Assembly: GCF_932526225.1 (NCBI RefSeq)
Contig: NC_064043.1
Span: forward strand, 8,485,501-8,549,500
Direction: 5' to 3'
DNA from: Nematostella vectensis
Lineage: Eukaryota > Cnidaria > Anthozoa > Actiniaria > Edwardsiidae
DNA length: 64,000 nt
The notes beneath the pieces are model-generated. The model was not told the origin of the DNA and searched no databases. It saw only the letters and a list, made by a program, of their open reading frames with translations. Position 1 is the first letter of the stretch. The number at the start of each line of letters is the position of its first letter. The position numbers and the translations under genes were made by a program. Below, piece after piece: positions 51,601-61,615 of the stretch.

Positions 51601-54472
51601 TGTGGATTTTTCACTAAGAGTCTTATACCGCCTTTACCTCTTCACAGCAGCGTGGTGCGAGCTATTCGCATTCAAATTTCTTTCCTTGTGAGTCAGATGT
51701 CTTAATTTTACTCTCTTTTTGTAGGGTTTGCTATGTCGGTTCCAGACTCCCGCAAACAGCGCGCAGCCTTCCCGCCCAACTTCGTGCACTCGCTTGACTC
51801 AACCCACATGATGCTGACCGCGGTGCATTGTCAGCGAGCAGGGATCAACTTCGCGTCTGTGCATGACTCTTTCTGGACGCACGCTGCTCATATTGATATC
51901 ATGAATAGAGTGAGTATCTGCACTGCTCGATAGGGGACTGATGGCAAGAGATCACGTGACCTTTCTGAGTGGGAAATTCAAAACAAAAGAATCTAACAAA
52001 AAAAATCAGCAATGACTGCGCCCGTCACACCAGAGAACGACGAAAAAATTGAATGAAACTAAACCCTTTCTGGAAAAAAAATCCGGCTCTTTTCGTAAGC
52101 GCTGAATAACTTACTTTTTGTTGCTGTTACTTTGCCTCTAAAAGACTGAGCACGTGCTAGTTTGCCACCCAAACAGTCAGGTGATCTCTTAGCGCAAATC
52201 CCCTATTCTCGCAAAATTACTAAGGCACGGCCTAAAAGCGGAGCATCCTGAACTGGTTAGCTTCCTTTTTCGCAATTTTATGTAGGACAAAGGGGTTGAC
52301 TTACTCTTTGTGGGTTTCCTTTGGTTCATTTCTGAGGAGGTCTAGGCTCTAAGCTGTATATAGTCAACTCTCGCTCTTACAGACACCCTCGTTTGGGTGA
52401 TTAAGTGTTCTCGGGAGTATTGTTGACTGGAGAAAATTTCATGCCATTTCTTTGTATTTCTGTTCCATCTGGAATGATATTTCGGTCCGTAATAGCGAGG
52501 TGTCCGTGGGTGGACAAGTGGGAAGTAATTCCATGCCATTTCTTTGTATTTCTGTTCAATCGGGAATGGTATTCCTGTTCGTAATAACGAGGTGCTTGAG
52601 TGGAAAAGTGGGAAGTAATTTCATGTCATTTCATTGTATTTCGATTTGGTAATGGTATTCTTGTTTATTCAGCGAGGTGTCCGTGATAGTCTATTGTCTA
52701 TTTGTATTTTGGTTTGGGATTGTCGTAATAACGTGGCATCTGTAATAGCAGGATGTCCGTAAATGCCAGAGTTTGCTGTAGAAGGATTGGGTACATGTTA
52801 TTTCTGATAAATCTAAAATTAAAGTACCCAAATCAAAAGTAGGGGAGCTAATAACGTTGTGAATGTCATAAGGAACCGAAAGCACGACTTCTTGTGGCTA
52901 GCAAACAAAATTCTGTCAGAAGTAAATAATCAACAGTGTCTGATATGTCCCTATTTTACAGCTTTGCCGTGAGCAGTTTGTATCTCTCCACACACAGCCC
53001 ATTCTACAGGACTTACAGGCGCACTTTGTTGACAATTACGGAGGTCTCAAGTAAGAGTTTCATCGTGAAAGGGTTTGGTGATAACACTCCAGTAGCATTG
53101 GGATGGGACAGAGTGAGGTTGAGATAGGGTGAGGGCTTGGTTGAGGTGAAAGGGTGAAATTGGGATTGATATGAAAGTGTTAGGGTTGGGTTGATGTGGC
53201 AGGGTGATGTTGTGGTTGATGCGCCAGGGTGAGGGCTTGGTTGAGGTAATATGGTGAAAGTGGGGTTGATATGAATGGGTTAGGGTATGGTTGATGTGGC
53301 GGGGTGAGAGTGTGGTTGATGCGCCAGGGTAATGGCTTGATTGAGGTGATATGGTGAAAGATGGGTTGGTATGGGAGGATGAGAGTGTGGTTGATGTGGT
53401 AGGGTGAGAGTGAGGTTGCGATAGGGTGAAGGCTTGGTCTAGGTGATATAGTGAAAGATGGGTTGGTATGGAAGGATGAGAGTGTGGTTGATGTGGTAGG
53501 GTGAGAGTGAGGTTGAGATAGGGTAAAGGCTTGGTTGAGGTGATAGGGTGAAAGTGGGGTTGGTATGGAAGGGTGAGCGTGTGGTTGATGTTGTAAGGTG
53601 AGAGTGAGGTAAAGATAGGGTGAAGGCTTGGTTGAGGTGATAGGGTGAAAGTTTGGTTGGTATGGAAGGGTGAGCGTGTGGTTGATGTGGCAGGGTGAAA
53701 TTGAGGTAGGGCAAAGGCTTGGTTGAGGTGGTAGGGTAAAAGAAGGGTTAGGATAAAAGGGTGAGAGTGTGATTAATGCGGCCGGGTGAGAATTTGACTA
53801 GGTTTTGGCCATTTGATATGGTCATTCAAGCTTGTCCTTTGTTATGCGTTAGTTGTGAGTTTTGTTTACTATTAAGTTTTGTTTTTTAGGTTTATGAGGC
53901 CGCTAAAGAAGAAGGATCATGCACCGATACACAATGCAACATTCGAAGGCCTCCCAGAAATAGGTCAGTTTTAATTTTACACCGCTGGATATAGACAGGG
54001 CAAAGTAGATCAAGATTTCTAGAGAAAGCTCATTATATACCCCTTTTGAGCGAATTCCACCGTAGGCCTAAAAGCCTAAGCACAGGTGTTTCCTGCGACG
54101 AACTTTGAGGCAGCGTGGACCCTGGGACATTTAACATCGCTGGCATTTGACATCACAGGGGTTCCCCCCCTCCACACATCACAGGGGTTCCCCAAAGCCC
54201 CCTCTCCCCCCCACATCACAGGGGTTCCCCAAAGCCCCCCTCCCCCCACATCACAGGGGTTCCCCCCACCCCCTCCCCCCACATCACAGGGGTTTACCCA
54301 AGCCCCCCCCCCTCCCACCACTTGACTGGAAGGTCTGCTCTGCGAGCTGGGACAAGCTCCCTAATAGATAAAGTGCCAGGCTTTTACGATTTTTGAAGTT
54401 TTCAAAGATTTTTTTTCCTCAGGTGACTTCGATGTGAGCGAAGTTTTGGACTCTACCTATTTTTTCTGCTGA
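39671..54472 (+). CDS. POLRMT: Mitochondrial DNA-directed RNA polymerase, 16 exons
   Basis: Exons: 39671-39812, 39997-40706, 41390-41807, 42969-43174, 43519-43680, 43890-44172, 45067-45304, 46804-47012, 47592-47782, 48703-48982, 49428-49657, 50052-50205, 51725-51909, 52962-53050, 53890-53963, 54423-54472. Phases agree at each junction and give 1206 residues (human about 1230). The N-terminus is Arg-rich without acids over about 10 residues (mitochondrial presequence type), followed by a low-complexity Ser/Lys/Thr region. A PPR pair comes next (about residues 240-290: [34 protein letters not shown]). The T7-like polymerase follows: [19 protein letters not shown], motif [18 protein letters not shown] (Asp about 895), motif [15 protein letters not shown], motif C SVHDSFW (Asp about 1122), C-terminus STYFFC (human STYFFS). 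It transcribes mtDNA and makes replication primers. The introns carry many repeats; see separate entries. Poly(A) signal AATAAA at 54781-54786. Confidence 0.96.
40843..41011. mobile_element. Short MITE with AGGGGTTTCATTA ends in POLRMT intron 2
   Basis: Left terminus AGGGGTTTCATTA (40843-40855); right terminus is its inverse with one change (TAATGAAACACCT, 40999-41011). Both neighbours consist of diverged GATAATGGTGTTTGAATG-type repeats, so the element seems to have landed in a degenerate minisatellite. Confidence 0.6.
44429..44570 (+). repeat. 75-bp tandem duplication in POLRMT intron 6
   Basis: ACGCATCATTTTATGCTTGA begins at 44429 and again at 44504. The two copies are identical over about 60 bases and differ only in the A-rich end. 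Confidence 0.85.
46340..46815 (+). repeat. Minisatellite of about 37-bp units that repeats the 3' splice site of POLRMT intron 7
   Basis: About 12 tandem units, each with a T/G-rich part, then ACCAAAG|GTCTGTTAAATG (vertical bar = splice position). Clear copies end near 46355, 46395, 46475, 46516, 46555, 46593, 46630, 46668, 46704, 46741, 46778 and 46815. In the last unit the AG at 46802-46803 is the acceptor of exon 8. The phase (two bases AA from exon 7, then G TCT GTT AAA GAA CCA) accepts only this position. The first ten exon bases, GTCTGTTAAA, belong to the repeat. Upstream copies would read into an in-frame stop: TGA at once in units with AAATGA, or TAA one unit later in the unit next to the exon. 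Confidence 0.9.
47126..47401. mobile_element. MITE/foldback element with about 90-bp arms in POLRMT intron 8
   Basis: Left end TTGCGACCACAGGTAACCCA, right end inverse of GTCGCAACACAGGTAACCCA. The similarity continues inward (GCACTAGTTTGTATT / GCACTTGGTTTGTATT, GAATTTGTATAGTGATGAAA / GAATTTTATAGTGATAAAAA), so most of the element can fold on itself. The 18-mer GCGACCACAGGTAACCCA also occurs at 32846-32863 in front of ZMYND10. Confidence 0.75.
49680..49950 (+). pseudogene. Decayed duplicate of POLRMT intron 10 and exon 11 end inside intron 11
   Basis: GCCGCCATTTT...GCATCCATTTCCATC at 49172-49235 (intron 10) recurs at 49680-49739. At 49925-49950 a short copy of the exon 11 end, TATCGGTC then AAGGCCATACAG|GTATTT, is followed by a donor-like GT. 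The middle of the exon is lost. It looks like an old tandem duplication of an exon-containing segment with decay of the second copy. Confidence 0.6.
50230..50573. repeat. Tandem duplication of about 175 bp in POLRMT intron 12
   Basis: AGCTACTGCAGGCAAGTATT and the following bases to GGTATAAAACTC occur twice (about 50250 and 50426), nearly identical, each ending in an A/G-rich run. It lies directly next to the tRNA-like unit at 50577 and may be the SINE body (minus strand), duplicated. Confidence 0.75.
50577..50657 (-). mobile_element. tRNA-derived SINE head, minus strand
   Basis: On the minus strand GTGGGTAAGTGGTTAAGGTC matches an RNA polymerase III A box and GGGTTCGAATCC a perfect B box, about 40 bases apart. 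The T stem and the anticodon stem-loop do not fold properly (loop too long), so I prefer a tRNA-derived SINE head over a functional tRNA gene. Confidence 0.6.
51933..52203. mobile_element. TA-flanked MITE (mariner-type duplication) in POLRMT intron 13
   Basis: The element begins GGGG and ends CCCC, flanked on each side by TA (51931-51932 and 52204-52205). The ends match in inverse over about 28 bp (GGGGAcTGATGGCAAGAGATCACGTGAC against GGGGATTTGCGCTAAGAGATCACCTGAC, both shown 5' to 3' inward). 271 bp, no ORF. A diverged relative in opposite orientation lies at about 58268-58512. Confidence 0.85.
52438..52690 (+). repeat. Three-copy repeat of about 90 bp in POLRMT intron 13
   Basis: Each unit contains CATGCCATTTCTTTGTATTT, a GGAATGRTATT block, GCGAGGTGTCCGT and GTGGGAAGTAATT. 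The copies begin near 52439, 52531 and 52621 and diverge to the right. Confidence 0.75.
53093..53790 (+). repeat. G/T-rich minisatellite in POLRMT intron 14
   Basis: About 700 bp of alternating short modules: GGTGAGAGTGAGGTTG, GATAGGGTGAAGGCTTGGT, TGAGGTGATAGGGTGAAAG and GGTTGGTATGGAAGGGTGAG. They form higher-order units of roughly 100 bp that recur about seven times with drift. The plus strand is almost free of C. Confidence 0.85.
54158..54316 (+). repeat. C-rich minisatellite in last POLRMT intron
   Basis: Five units of about 25-40 bp, each with CACATCACAGGGGTTCCCC followed by a variable run of C and A/T. It lies about 110 bp before the final acceptor. Confidence 0.8.
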
Positions 54473-55404
54473 TTCTGCTGATGTCGGACCTAGATCCGCC
54501 CATGCTAGAATGCACAGATGCTCGACCTCCGATACACTGCAGACGACTAAAGAACCTAAGCTACAGCTTTGTTATCGTTTTCGTTCCATATGAACACTGA
54601 GAGATTGTAGTGTTATTTTTAGTACAAAAACCATGCTTTGTAAAAGACTTATCATAACAAAAATTTGTTTTCAAAATTCCTCATTGGGCTAGATAAAAAT
54701 AAATACTACAAAGGAAATTATTTATACTGTTTGCTAACATAAAAGCCTTATCATTTATCTCATAGTATGTTAAGAGATGAAATAAAAATTGAACTACAAC
54801 ACAAGGGTGAAGTTTCTTAAACAACTCTGATTTTCAAGTAGAGAGGCATGCCAAACGTTGAGGAAAACGGTGGACATGTTTCAGGGCAGATTGTGTCTCT
54901 CTCCTTTATGCCAGTTTTCACTATTTTTCATCGAGGTAACATTTTCTGTTCGGTATATTTTTTCCGCTGCCAGTTTGGTTTGCTTATTTGACGACTTCTG
55001 TGTATGTTTTTTTTCAAAGTTTGTAAAAAAATATGTATTCAGGAGCACCGCCTTTAGGCAATAGCGAAATCTATATATGGCTTTTTTTAAATATCATTTC
55101 ACGCCTTGGATTCATAGATGTGATCCGGAAAAAGTTTTTACATTTACGATCCTTCAGTATTTGGTATGCCTGTGGTTATGCACGACCGCACCCCCTGGGT
55201 GCTACTGTCGGCCATGTTTGTAGCGTGGAAGAGACAAGAAATAGAGAAACAGAATTAGGTAAGTTAATGTAGCTACTTATTTTCCTTTATAACATATAGG
55301 CCCCCAAATAGCGACCTCTTGTACTCATAGACGACTATATTACTCAACGTTAAATAAGTAACTTAAGTACTAATCGAATCGAACGTTTGAAAAACAAACT
55401 TAAG

Positions 55405-57507
55405 CTTACAGCCAAATTCGTTGTTGCGCGACCTCGGCGAATCCAAAATCCTTGTCTCGTTTGAGAATAACGCGTAGTCAGACACAAGCTTTGGGGGCGG
55501 TTTGTCTGGATTTTATTAGGGTCAGATACATTATGCTCGAAAATTTGAGCATTACGCTTTTGAGCAGTGCTCATAAAAGCATGGTAAGTAATGCTTAAAA
55601 TTATGCTCGAAAATTTGTATTATGCTCGACATAAGTTATTGTTCTTTCCAAATTTTTTACCAATATTCCATGCCCTTCTATAGAAGAAATGTCGAGTTCT
55701 TGTAAGGTTGGAAGGTTTTGGACTTCTCTATTGCGTTAAAGCATTCTTCGCAGCTTCTGATGTTGCAGGGTGGGGGGGGGGGGGAGGGAGGGGGGGGGGG
55801 GGAAGGGCTGTACAGGACCCGAAATGATCCCAGGACCCGAAACGATCCCAGGACCCGAAACGATCCCCAAAAGTACCCCAACTGATCCCGGGACCCGAAA
55901 CGATCCCCAAGAGTCCCCGAAATGAACCCCAAGGAATTACAGTAATGGACAACTAAAGGAATGTGTAAGGATTGGCTTTCAGTTTTAAAAACATATGAAA
56001 CATTTAGCTTTGTTTGTGTTATTAAAAGGAAATTTACATTAACTAAAACTATAGTATTAAGATTTTTATATACGACTGCGGGGGAAATACAGTGGTTGAG
56101 TCAGAAATTGGGGTCAACTAACAACTCATGTGATAGTAATTTGAGGAGCCCGGCGTGGATAAATCATTTTTACATAACAAGCCATAAAAGAAAGTCTTTA
56201 CAGATGGGACATGCTGCTTTACATAGGAAGCGAAATGTTTTAAAGTTATTTTTTGGCATGTTTGTTTTCGGTAAATGAAAGACCTATCATATCGTGAGAT
56301 CATGCCGGGGTATACGCACGACTACATGAGGAAATTCAAAACTCACATAATATTGCTTTCACATCCTCTTAATATTTTGCATCGATAGTAGAAGGGTTGT
56401 TCGAGTGTATTACTCAGTGTGCTTTTGTCATTCCATCTTCTCGGCCAAACCGGCTGCCTAAAATGTGTAGGTAAATATTCGCTCGTGTGAACAAGGATTT
56501 CGTGGTGAAATACATGTTTGGTTGTCAGATGAATATTAATTTTTAGGGGTGATGTTTACCGGAAATGAGATTTATAGTGTCGGAGTCATGTGTCGGAACC
56601 GCAAAATGTTAAGAGTGTGATGGAAGGTCAAAAGTTTGGTTGATCTGAGCAAAGCTGTGCTATGTTTATGCTGTATTCCTTTCAGTAGCAATTTAAAGTT
56701 GTGTATTTGTTTTGGACTCTGTTTATGGGTTTAACGCCGGGCAATGTAATAAATAGAAGTATTGTGTTGGAATTTAATATTTTTAAGTCACGTTGCTTAG
56801 AAATCGAGTCGCTCTTAACCCTTTATTATGCTTCAAAACTTGCAAGTATTTCTTCTGCTTTCCCTTTGTCCATTACCGCAATTCCTTGGGGTTGATTTCG
56901 GGGACTCCTCGGTATCGTTTCGGGTCCGAGGATCAGTTGGGGTACTTTTGGGGATCATTTCGGGTCCTGGGATCGTTTCGGGTCCTGGGATCATTTCGGG
57001 TCCTGTACAGGGCAAACCAACAACAGGCCCAGCAGGGTCAACAGGTGTCTCTGAACTCTCAGCCATAACTGGTGACGAGTGACCAAAGTGTTGACAACTG
57101 TAAGGGCTTAGCAGGCTGGCTGAAATTTACCAAGCCTCTAATAGTCAACCAAGCCTTTTTAAAGAGCATGAAAACACCAAAATTTTGAAATAATCAAAAC
57201 ACCCACGCACTTCAGTTATTTTTGTATTTTATTGGTTTGATTGGAAAGTAAAGAACAATAACACAACAAATCAAACAGTCACTGGATGTCCTTAGTGATT
57301 TTGTACTATTATGCCTGAAAAAATGGGTATTATGCCGGCATTATGCTAATCGATGCTCCAACTATAGTATTATGCTTAAAATTATGCCGGCATAATGTAT
57401 CTGAGGCTAGTTTTCATTGTTTGGTTTGATTGACTACGCGCTATTCCCAAACGAAGAAAGGAATTTTCAATTCTGGGAAGTCACGCAACAACGAATTTGG
57501 CTATAAG
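55405..57507. mobile_element. 2.1-kb foldback element with arms of about 550-640 bp
   Basis: The left arm (55405-55952) is repeated in inverse at 56866-57507. Matching landmarks are GCCAAATTCGTTGTTGCG at the outside, ACGCGTAGTCA, CAGATACATTATGC, GTTATTGTTCTTT, CTGTACAGGACCCGAAA and GTAATGGACAA at the inside. Each arm carries a mini-array of GGACCCGAAAYGATCCC and a subterminal cluster of ATTATGCTCGA/ATTATGCCGGC motifs. The 913-bp centre has no recognisable transposase. Probably a non-autonomous foldback transposon; the target duplication was not resolved. Confidence 0.75.
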
Positions 57508-57867
57508 TAAGTTAAGTAAATCAGACAACAATTAGATTTGGGCCGGAAATCCAACATTTTTTCAAAATTTTTCCCATCGAACTTAATCGAATATACTTTT
57601 AGTCTTAGTCTAATGTTTCTTTCAAAACAAATACATAGGGCTCGACTAAATAAAGTTGACTTGGTGTGGAGGTTTTGTTACTCAAATCAAAACATAAGGC
57701 TGTAATGGGCCTCAAGATATAGAGGGGGGGGGGGGAACGATACAAAGTTATTAAGAATGCCAGCAGGGCAAACTGGCGAGGCATGCTAGATTTGTTAAGG
57801 AAGAATCGCGATATATAAATCAGCCTAAGTTATTTTATTTCTGCAATGATGCCTTAGAAATTTAAGA

Positions 57868-58028
57868 GATCCTGGAAATCAGTAACTAATAAAAACTATA
57901 CAATAAGAAATAACAGGACTATACAATAAGAAATAACTGGAAATCAGTAACTAATAAAAACTATATAAAGAAATAACAGGACTATAAAATAAGAAATAAC
58001 TGGAAATCAGTAGCTAATAAAAATTAGT
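57868..58028 (+). repeat. Short tandem array GGAAATCAGTAACTAATAAA
   Basis: Three units of about 40-65 bp composed of GGAAATCAGTARCTAATAAA plus CTATA(CA)ATAAGAAATAAC, with internal re-duplication. Confidence 0.75.
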
Positions 58029-58267
58029 ATATACTTGGCGGGAACTTTATAAGAACGCGCACTCTGATTGGTTCGCTTTCTCTGAATAGTGGGACAGTAT
58101 TCACCGCTAAAACTTGGAATTATGAGACCTGCCACTTATCTAAAAAAACGATTCAAATAAGAGCCCTGTGGTGCTAAGGTGGCGGGAATGGTGGTGGTAT
58201 TTGTTCTAGAGCAAAATGAAAAAAATAATTAGCAATTTTGAATGATTCAGTATTTTTGCATTCACCC

Positions 58268-58512
58268 ATCTGCTTGTGCTAAGAGATCACATGACTGTTA
58301 GGGTAGCAAACAAGCATTTCCTCAGGCTTTTACAGCAAAATAATGGCAACAAAACAACTTATTCAGCACTTATGGAAAAAGCCAGAATTCTATTATTTCA
58401 GAAAAGGTTTAGTTTCATTTAGAGATTTCTTTTGTCTTCCTCTGGTGTGAGGGGCGCAGTCTAATTTTTTTTTTTCAATTTACCACCCAGAAAGCGCAAG
58501 TGCCCTTTTGGG
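58268..58512. mobile_element. Diverged relative of the 51933 MITE, opposite orientation
   Basis: It shares GCTAAGAGATCACATGACTG, TTATTCAGC(G/A)CTTA, GGTTTAGTTTCATT, CTCTGGTGTGA and GGGCGCAGTC in the same order with the reverse complement of 51933-52203. The ends are too diverged to see the target duplication. Confidence 0.7.
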
Positions 58513-58919
58513 GGTGGGGGGGAGGAGGCATTAGGTTTTGTGTTATTTTTTTTTTTCTTATTGTTGTAAAAGAACCAAAAATTTGCAGTTATGTATCATA
58601 AAAACTTTCCTTTCCAAGCTGAGTTGCCGTGTTCATGTCATGCAAGGGATTTTTTCTTAAACCTGCAAGCCCTAATGAGCTCTGAGTCAATAGCCTGAAA
58701 AAAGCGAAATGGTTTCTCAACTTTTATTAGCCTGAAACATTGTCTGATGGTCATTTTTTATGCTTTTAAATCTGTCAGTTTCTGCTACTGGTGCCTATTA
58801 TTCTAGTAGGTCATCCAGTCAGTATGCAGCATTGCAGTGATGAAAATCCCCAACTTCCTCCCACAATGCACCTAATATTCCTTTTTTTTTAAGACTTGTA
58901 TCATCTATAGCATTACACG

Positions 58920-60683
58920 ATGGAACCATTGGTCATTGATGAAAAGCCAAGACTCAATCCAGATGGCAGTATATTATGTACATTTTCAATAGCTGACATG
59001 ATAAACTCATGCACCTCACTACCAGAAGAATCATTTGGGTGCTATCAACCCAAGGGTGAGGAACAACCCCACAGTGGACAAGACTCAAACCTTTCTGAAG
59101 CACATGCAAACAATGTTTACCATGTAACCACAGTAGATAGCTGTTCCCCATCTATACAAGGCGTTGTGTGGAGAAAGAGGCGATTGTTGAGATGCCCAAC
59201 TTGTGGGATTGTGTGTTCAGACAAAAAGCAATTAGCTAAGCACTCAAAAACTCACCTAAAGACTTTCACATGCAAAAAGTGCCATCAAATCTTTAACAAT
59301 AGGTCTAAGCTAATTAAACACCAGATGTTGGCTCACTCTATGCAGATTGGTAGAAAACGACATAGAAAAGAGACCTCTAGTTCTACTCATAGCATAACCT
59401 ACATGTGCAATACATGTGAGAAAGTTTTCAAAAGCTCACATCAGCTAGAAAGGCATAAGAGTACACATGCTAGGGTCTACAAGTGTCCGCATTGTAAGAA
59501 AGTGTTTTCAGATAAGGAAAAGCGAAAATACCATTATATATCGGCACATAAGAAAGAATACAGATGTGGTAAATGTGATTTGGTATTTACAGAAAATCAG
59601 GATCTGAAGAAACACCGTCAGATTCACAGTGAACAGACTAAGAAAACATTTAGATGCAGTAAATGTAGTGATCAAATCCAAGGGAAGAAGGAATATCTGG
59701 AACATCGGAAATCTCATCCAATTGAGAGGAAAATCCACAAGTGTGAAGTGTGTAGTAGGGTATTTAACAAGTGTTCAAACCTCAAGGCTCATGCACTGTC
59801 TCATAGCCATGAAAGACCCTATGCATGTGACAAGTGTGATAAAACGTTTCAACGGACAAGCCAGCTGGTTATACACAACAGAATTCACAATAGTGAAACC
59901 CCATATTCTTGTGATAAATGCGAAAAGTCATTTCGTGGGAGGACAAACCTAAGGCTTCACCTTCTAGTTCACTCCTTAGAGAAACCTTATCAGTGTGAAA
60001 TATGTTCCAAGAGCTTTACCCGCAAAGACTGTCTAAATAGACATCTAATAACCCACGTTGATCCCAGTGTGAGAAAAAAACATGTGTGCTTAGAGTGTGT
60101 CAAAGTACTGCCGAGTAAGTCAGGATTCGACAAGCCTCTTGTAGTTTACTTCACAGAGAAACCCTATCAGTGTGAAAGCTGCTCTATGAGCTTCCCCCGC
60201 AGCAGTTGTCTGAATAAACACCGGTTAACCCACATGGATACTAGTGAGAGGGAAGCCTATGTGTGCCAAACCTGTGACAAAACATTTTCAAGCAAATCGA
60301 ACTTGGATCAGCATTTGAAACTACATACTGGTGAGAGACCATACCAGTGCACACAATGTGAAAAAGGGTTCAACGCCAAATCGCATCTTGCAGACCACCT
60401 CAGGACGCATTCGCAAGACCGGCCTTTTGCTTGTAATGAATGCGAAAAGAAATTTAAGCACCCTGTATCTCTCAACAAGCATGTGCGGGGCGTGCATTCG
60501 CTTGAGAGGCCCTATAAATGTGACCAGTGCGACAAAAAGTTTGTCCGCAAGGATTACCTGAGTACGCACCGGCTAAAACACTCCAAAGCCAAGACGCACT
60601 ATTGCGCTATCTGTGACAAGTACTATGGACAGAAGTCCAACCTAAACACACACAACAAGAAATTCCATTCAGAGGGCAGGTAA
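58920..60683 (+). CDS. C2H2 zinc-finger protein, 16 intact fingers and one degenerate
   Basis: 587 residues in one coding exon. The first 90 residues carry no domain I recognise (no KRAB, BTB or ZAD). Then come sixteen C2H2 fingers, from RCPTCG...KHSKTH to YCAICD...NTHNKKFH, in a nearly continuous array. Linkers are often of the TGEKP type in the second half (for example HTGERPYQC), weaker in the first. Between fingers 10 and 11 a unit (HVCLEC...GFDKPLVVYF, 60081-60165) has both Cys but both His positions are changed, so it should not bind zinc. The array suggests a nuclear sequence-specific DNA-binding factor. I cannot name an orthologue. The start is the first in-frame ATG after an acceptor-like CTATAG. 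Confidence 0.92.
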   Translation: MEPLVIDEKPRLNPDGSILCTFSIADMINSCTSLPEESFGCYQPKGEEQPHSGQDSNLSEAHANNVYHVTTVDSCSPSIQGVVWRKRRLLRCPTCGIVCSDKKQLAKHSKTHLKTFTCKKCHQIFNNRSKLIKHQMLAHSMQIGRKRHRKETSSSTHSITYMCNTCEKVFKSSHQLERHKSTHARVYKCPHCKKVFSDKEKRKYHYISAHKKEYRCGKCDLVFTENQDLKKHRQIHSEQTKKTFRCSKCSDQIQGKKEYLEHRKSHPIERKIHKCEVCSRVFNKCSNLKAHALSHSHERPYACDKCDKTFQRTSQLVIHNRIHNSETPYSCDKCEKSFRGRTNLRLHLLVHSLEKPYQCEICSKSFTRKDCLNRHLITHVDPSVRKKHVCLECVKVLPSKSGFDKPLVVYFTEKPYQCESCSMSFPRSSCLNKHRLTHMDTSEREAYVCQTCDKTFSSKSNLDQHLKLHTGERPYQCTQCEKGFNAKSHLADHLRTHSQDRPFACNECEKKFKHPVSLNKHVRGVHSLERPYKCDQCDKKFVRKDYLSTHRLKHSKAKTHYCAICDKYYGQKSNLNTHNKKFHSEGR

Positions 60684-60824
60684 TGGTACTAGGGAGAACA
60701 TATCTTGCTAGCAACACGAGTTTTCCGCGGATATTGCTGGCGCTGTTATAGCATGGGGCACAAGGATTGATCGAGACAGTTAGCTGTGTAGGAGAGAATA
60801 CATAAGAGACAGCCTAGTCCCTGG

Positions 60825-60915
60825 CATCCTCGGAAGAAACCCAGGGGTATTTCCCTCTAACGTTTCACTCGCGAGAGAAACGTCACAGGGAAATGCCCCT
60901 GGGTTTCCGAGGATG
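60825..60915. repeat. 91-bp near-perfect hairpin
   Basis: CATCCTCGGAAGAAACCCAG at the left and its inverse CTGGGTTTCCGAGGATG at the right. The arms continue (GGGGYATTTCCCT, ACGTTTC, TCGCGA) to a short CACTCGCGAG centre. The outside flanks are unique. It may be a tiny MITE. Confidence 0.75.
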
Positions 60916-61615
60916 AGTCTTTGGTGCTCTTACCGGCTTTCCTGTGCTCATAGTGCTCCCCATTACGTCACATATTTTACCCACCAAAGGAAACCCGATG
61001 AGAACGCTATGGACAAGCCAGGCCGCATAAGATAGTGGGATGCTAGAAAAAAAATCATGTCCACTTAAGTGACCACTGTAGCGACTAATTCTTTGCGGCT
61101 TGAGTAGAAATGTATCATGGAAATTTGCAGGAGGACATCTCTGTGTGTCCTTTCGCAAATGAAGTTCAGACCCCTAACCTTCAATGAATGACGAAAATGT
61201 TTTTTTTACGTTCTGATAAACCCATAATTATAAAATTGACCGAGAATGGTTTATTCCGTTCACTTTAGTTTTTTTTCGTCTTTTATAGTCCTTTTTTGCC
61301 TTGGTTGGTTCTCACTAGGATTCAAGTAGTTTTCAAATTCTTACTGGAACACGAGGGCAAGCGCAAGAGAACGCAGCTATGCTTGATATTCTTGCGCTTA
61401 CGTTTGACCGATTGTCACTTGTGTTACGTTTGTGCTTGCTCATGCGCTGTTGTGGAACTAGCTTTAAAATAGACGAGCCAATAAATCCTGTGTTGTGAGG
61501 ATCTCCAAGGTTCTCTGAAAGGAAACGAAATGACCCCTCCGCTACTTATGGGTGTGGTCGCTCTCCACTACTTATGGAATTGGGCAAACGAGTGGTTGCC
61601 ATGTTGAACTTTTAA

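Larger units (their letters stand above)
54473..58919. other. Intergenic region between POLRMT and the zinc-finger gene
   Basis: It contains the POLRMT 3' UTR, a 2.1-kb foldback element (55405-57507), a short tandem array (57868-58028) and a MITE relative (58268-58512). An acceptor-like CTATAG just before 58920 suggests that the zinc-finger gene has an upstream non-coding exon; I cannot place it. No other exon is seen. Confidence 0.55.

Noticed and set aside
53439-53714. 91-codon minus-strand ORF rich in Pro, His and Ser
   Set aside because: It is the reverse strand of the G/T-rich minisatellite in POLRMT intron 14.
54086-54371. Proline-rich ORFs
   Set aside because: They are translations of the C-rich minisatellite in the last POLRMT intron.
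55678-55952. ORFs with repeated GSWDRFGS/FRVLGS peptides (also on the right arm at 56793-57082)
   Set aside because: They come from the GGACCCGAAACGATCCC mini-arrays of the foldback element; no gene context.
59629-59952. 107-codon overlapping ORF in the zinc-finger gene
   Set aside because: Shadow frame of the C2H2 array; the repeated Cys/His frame is clearly the coding one.
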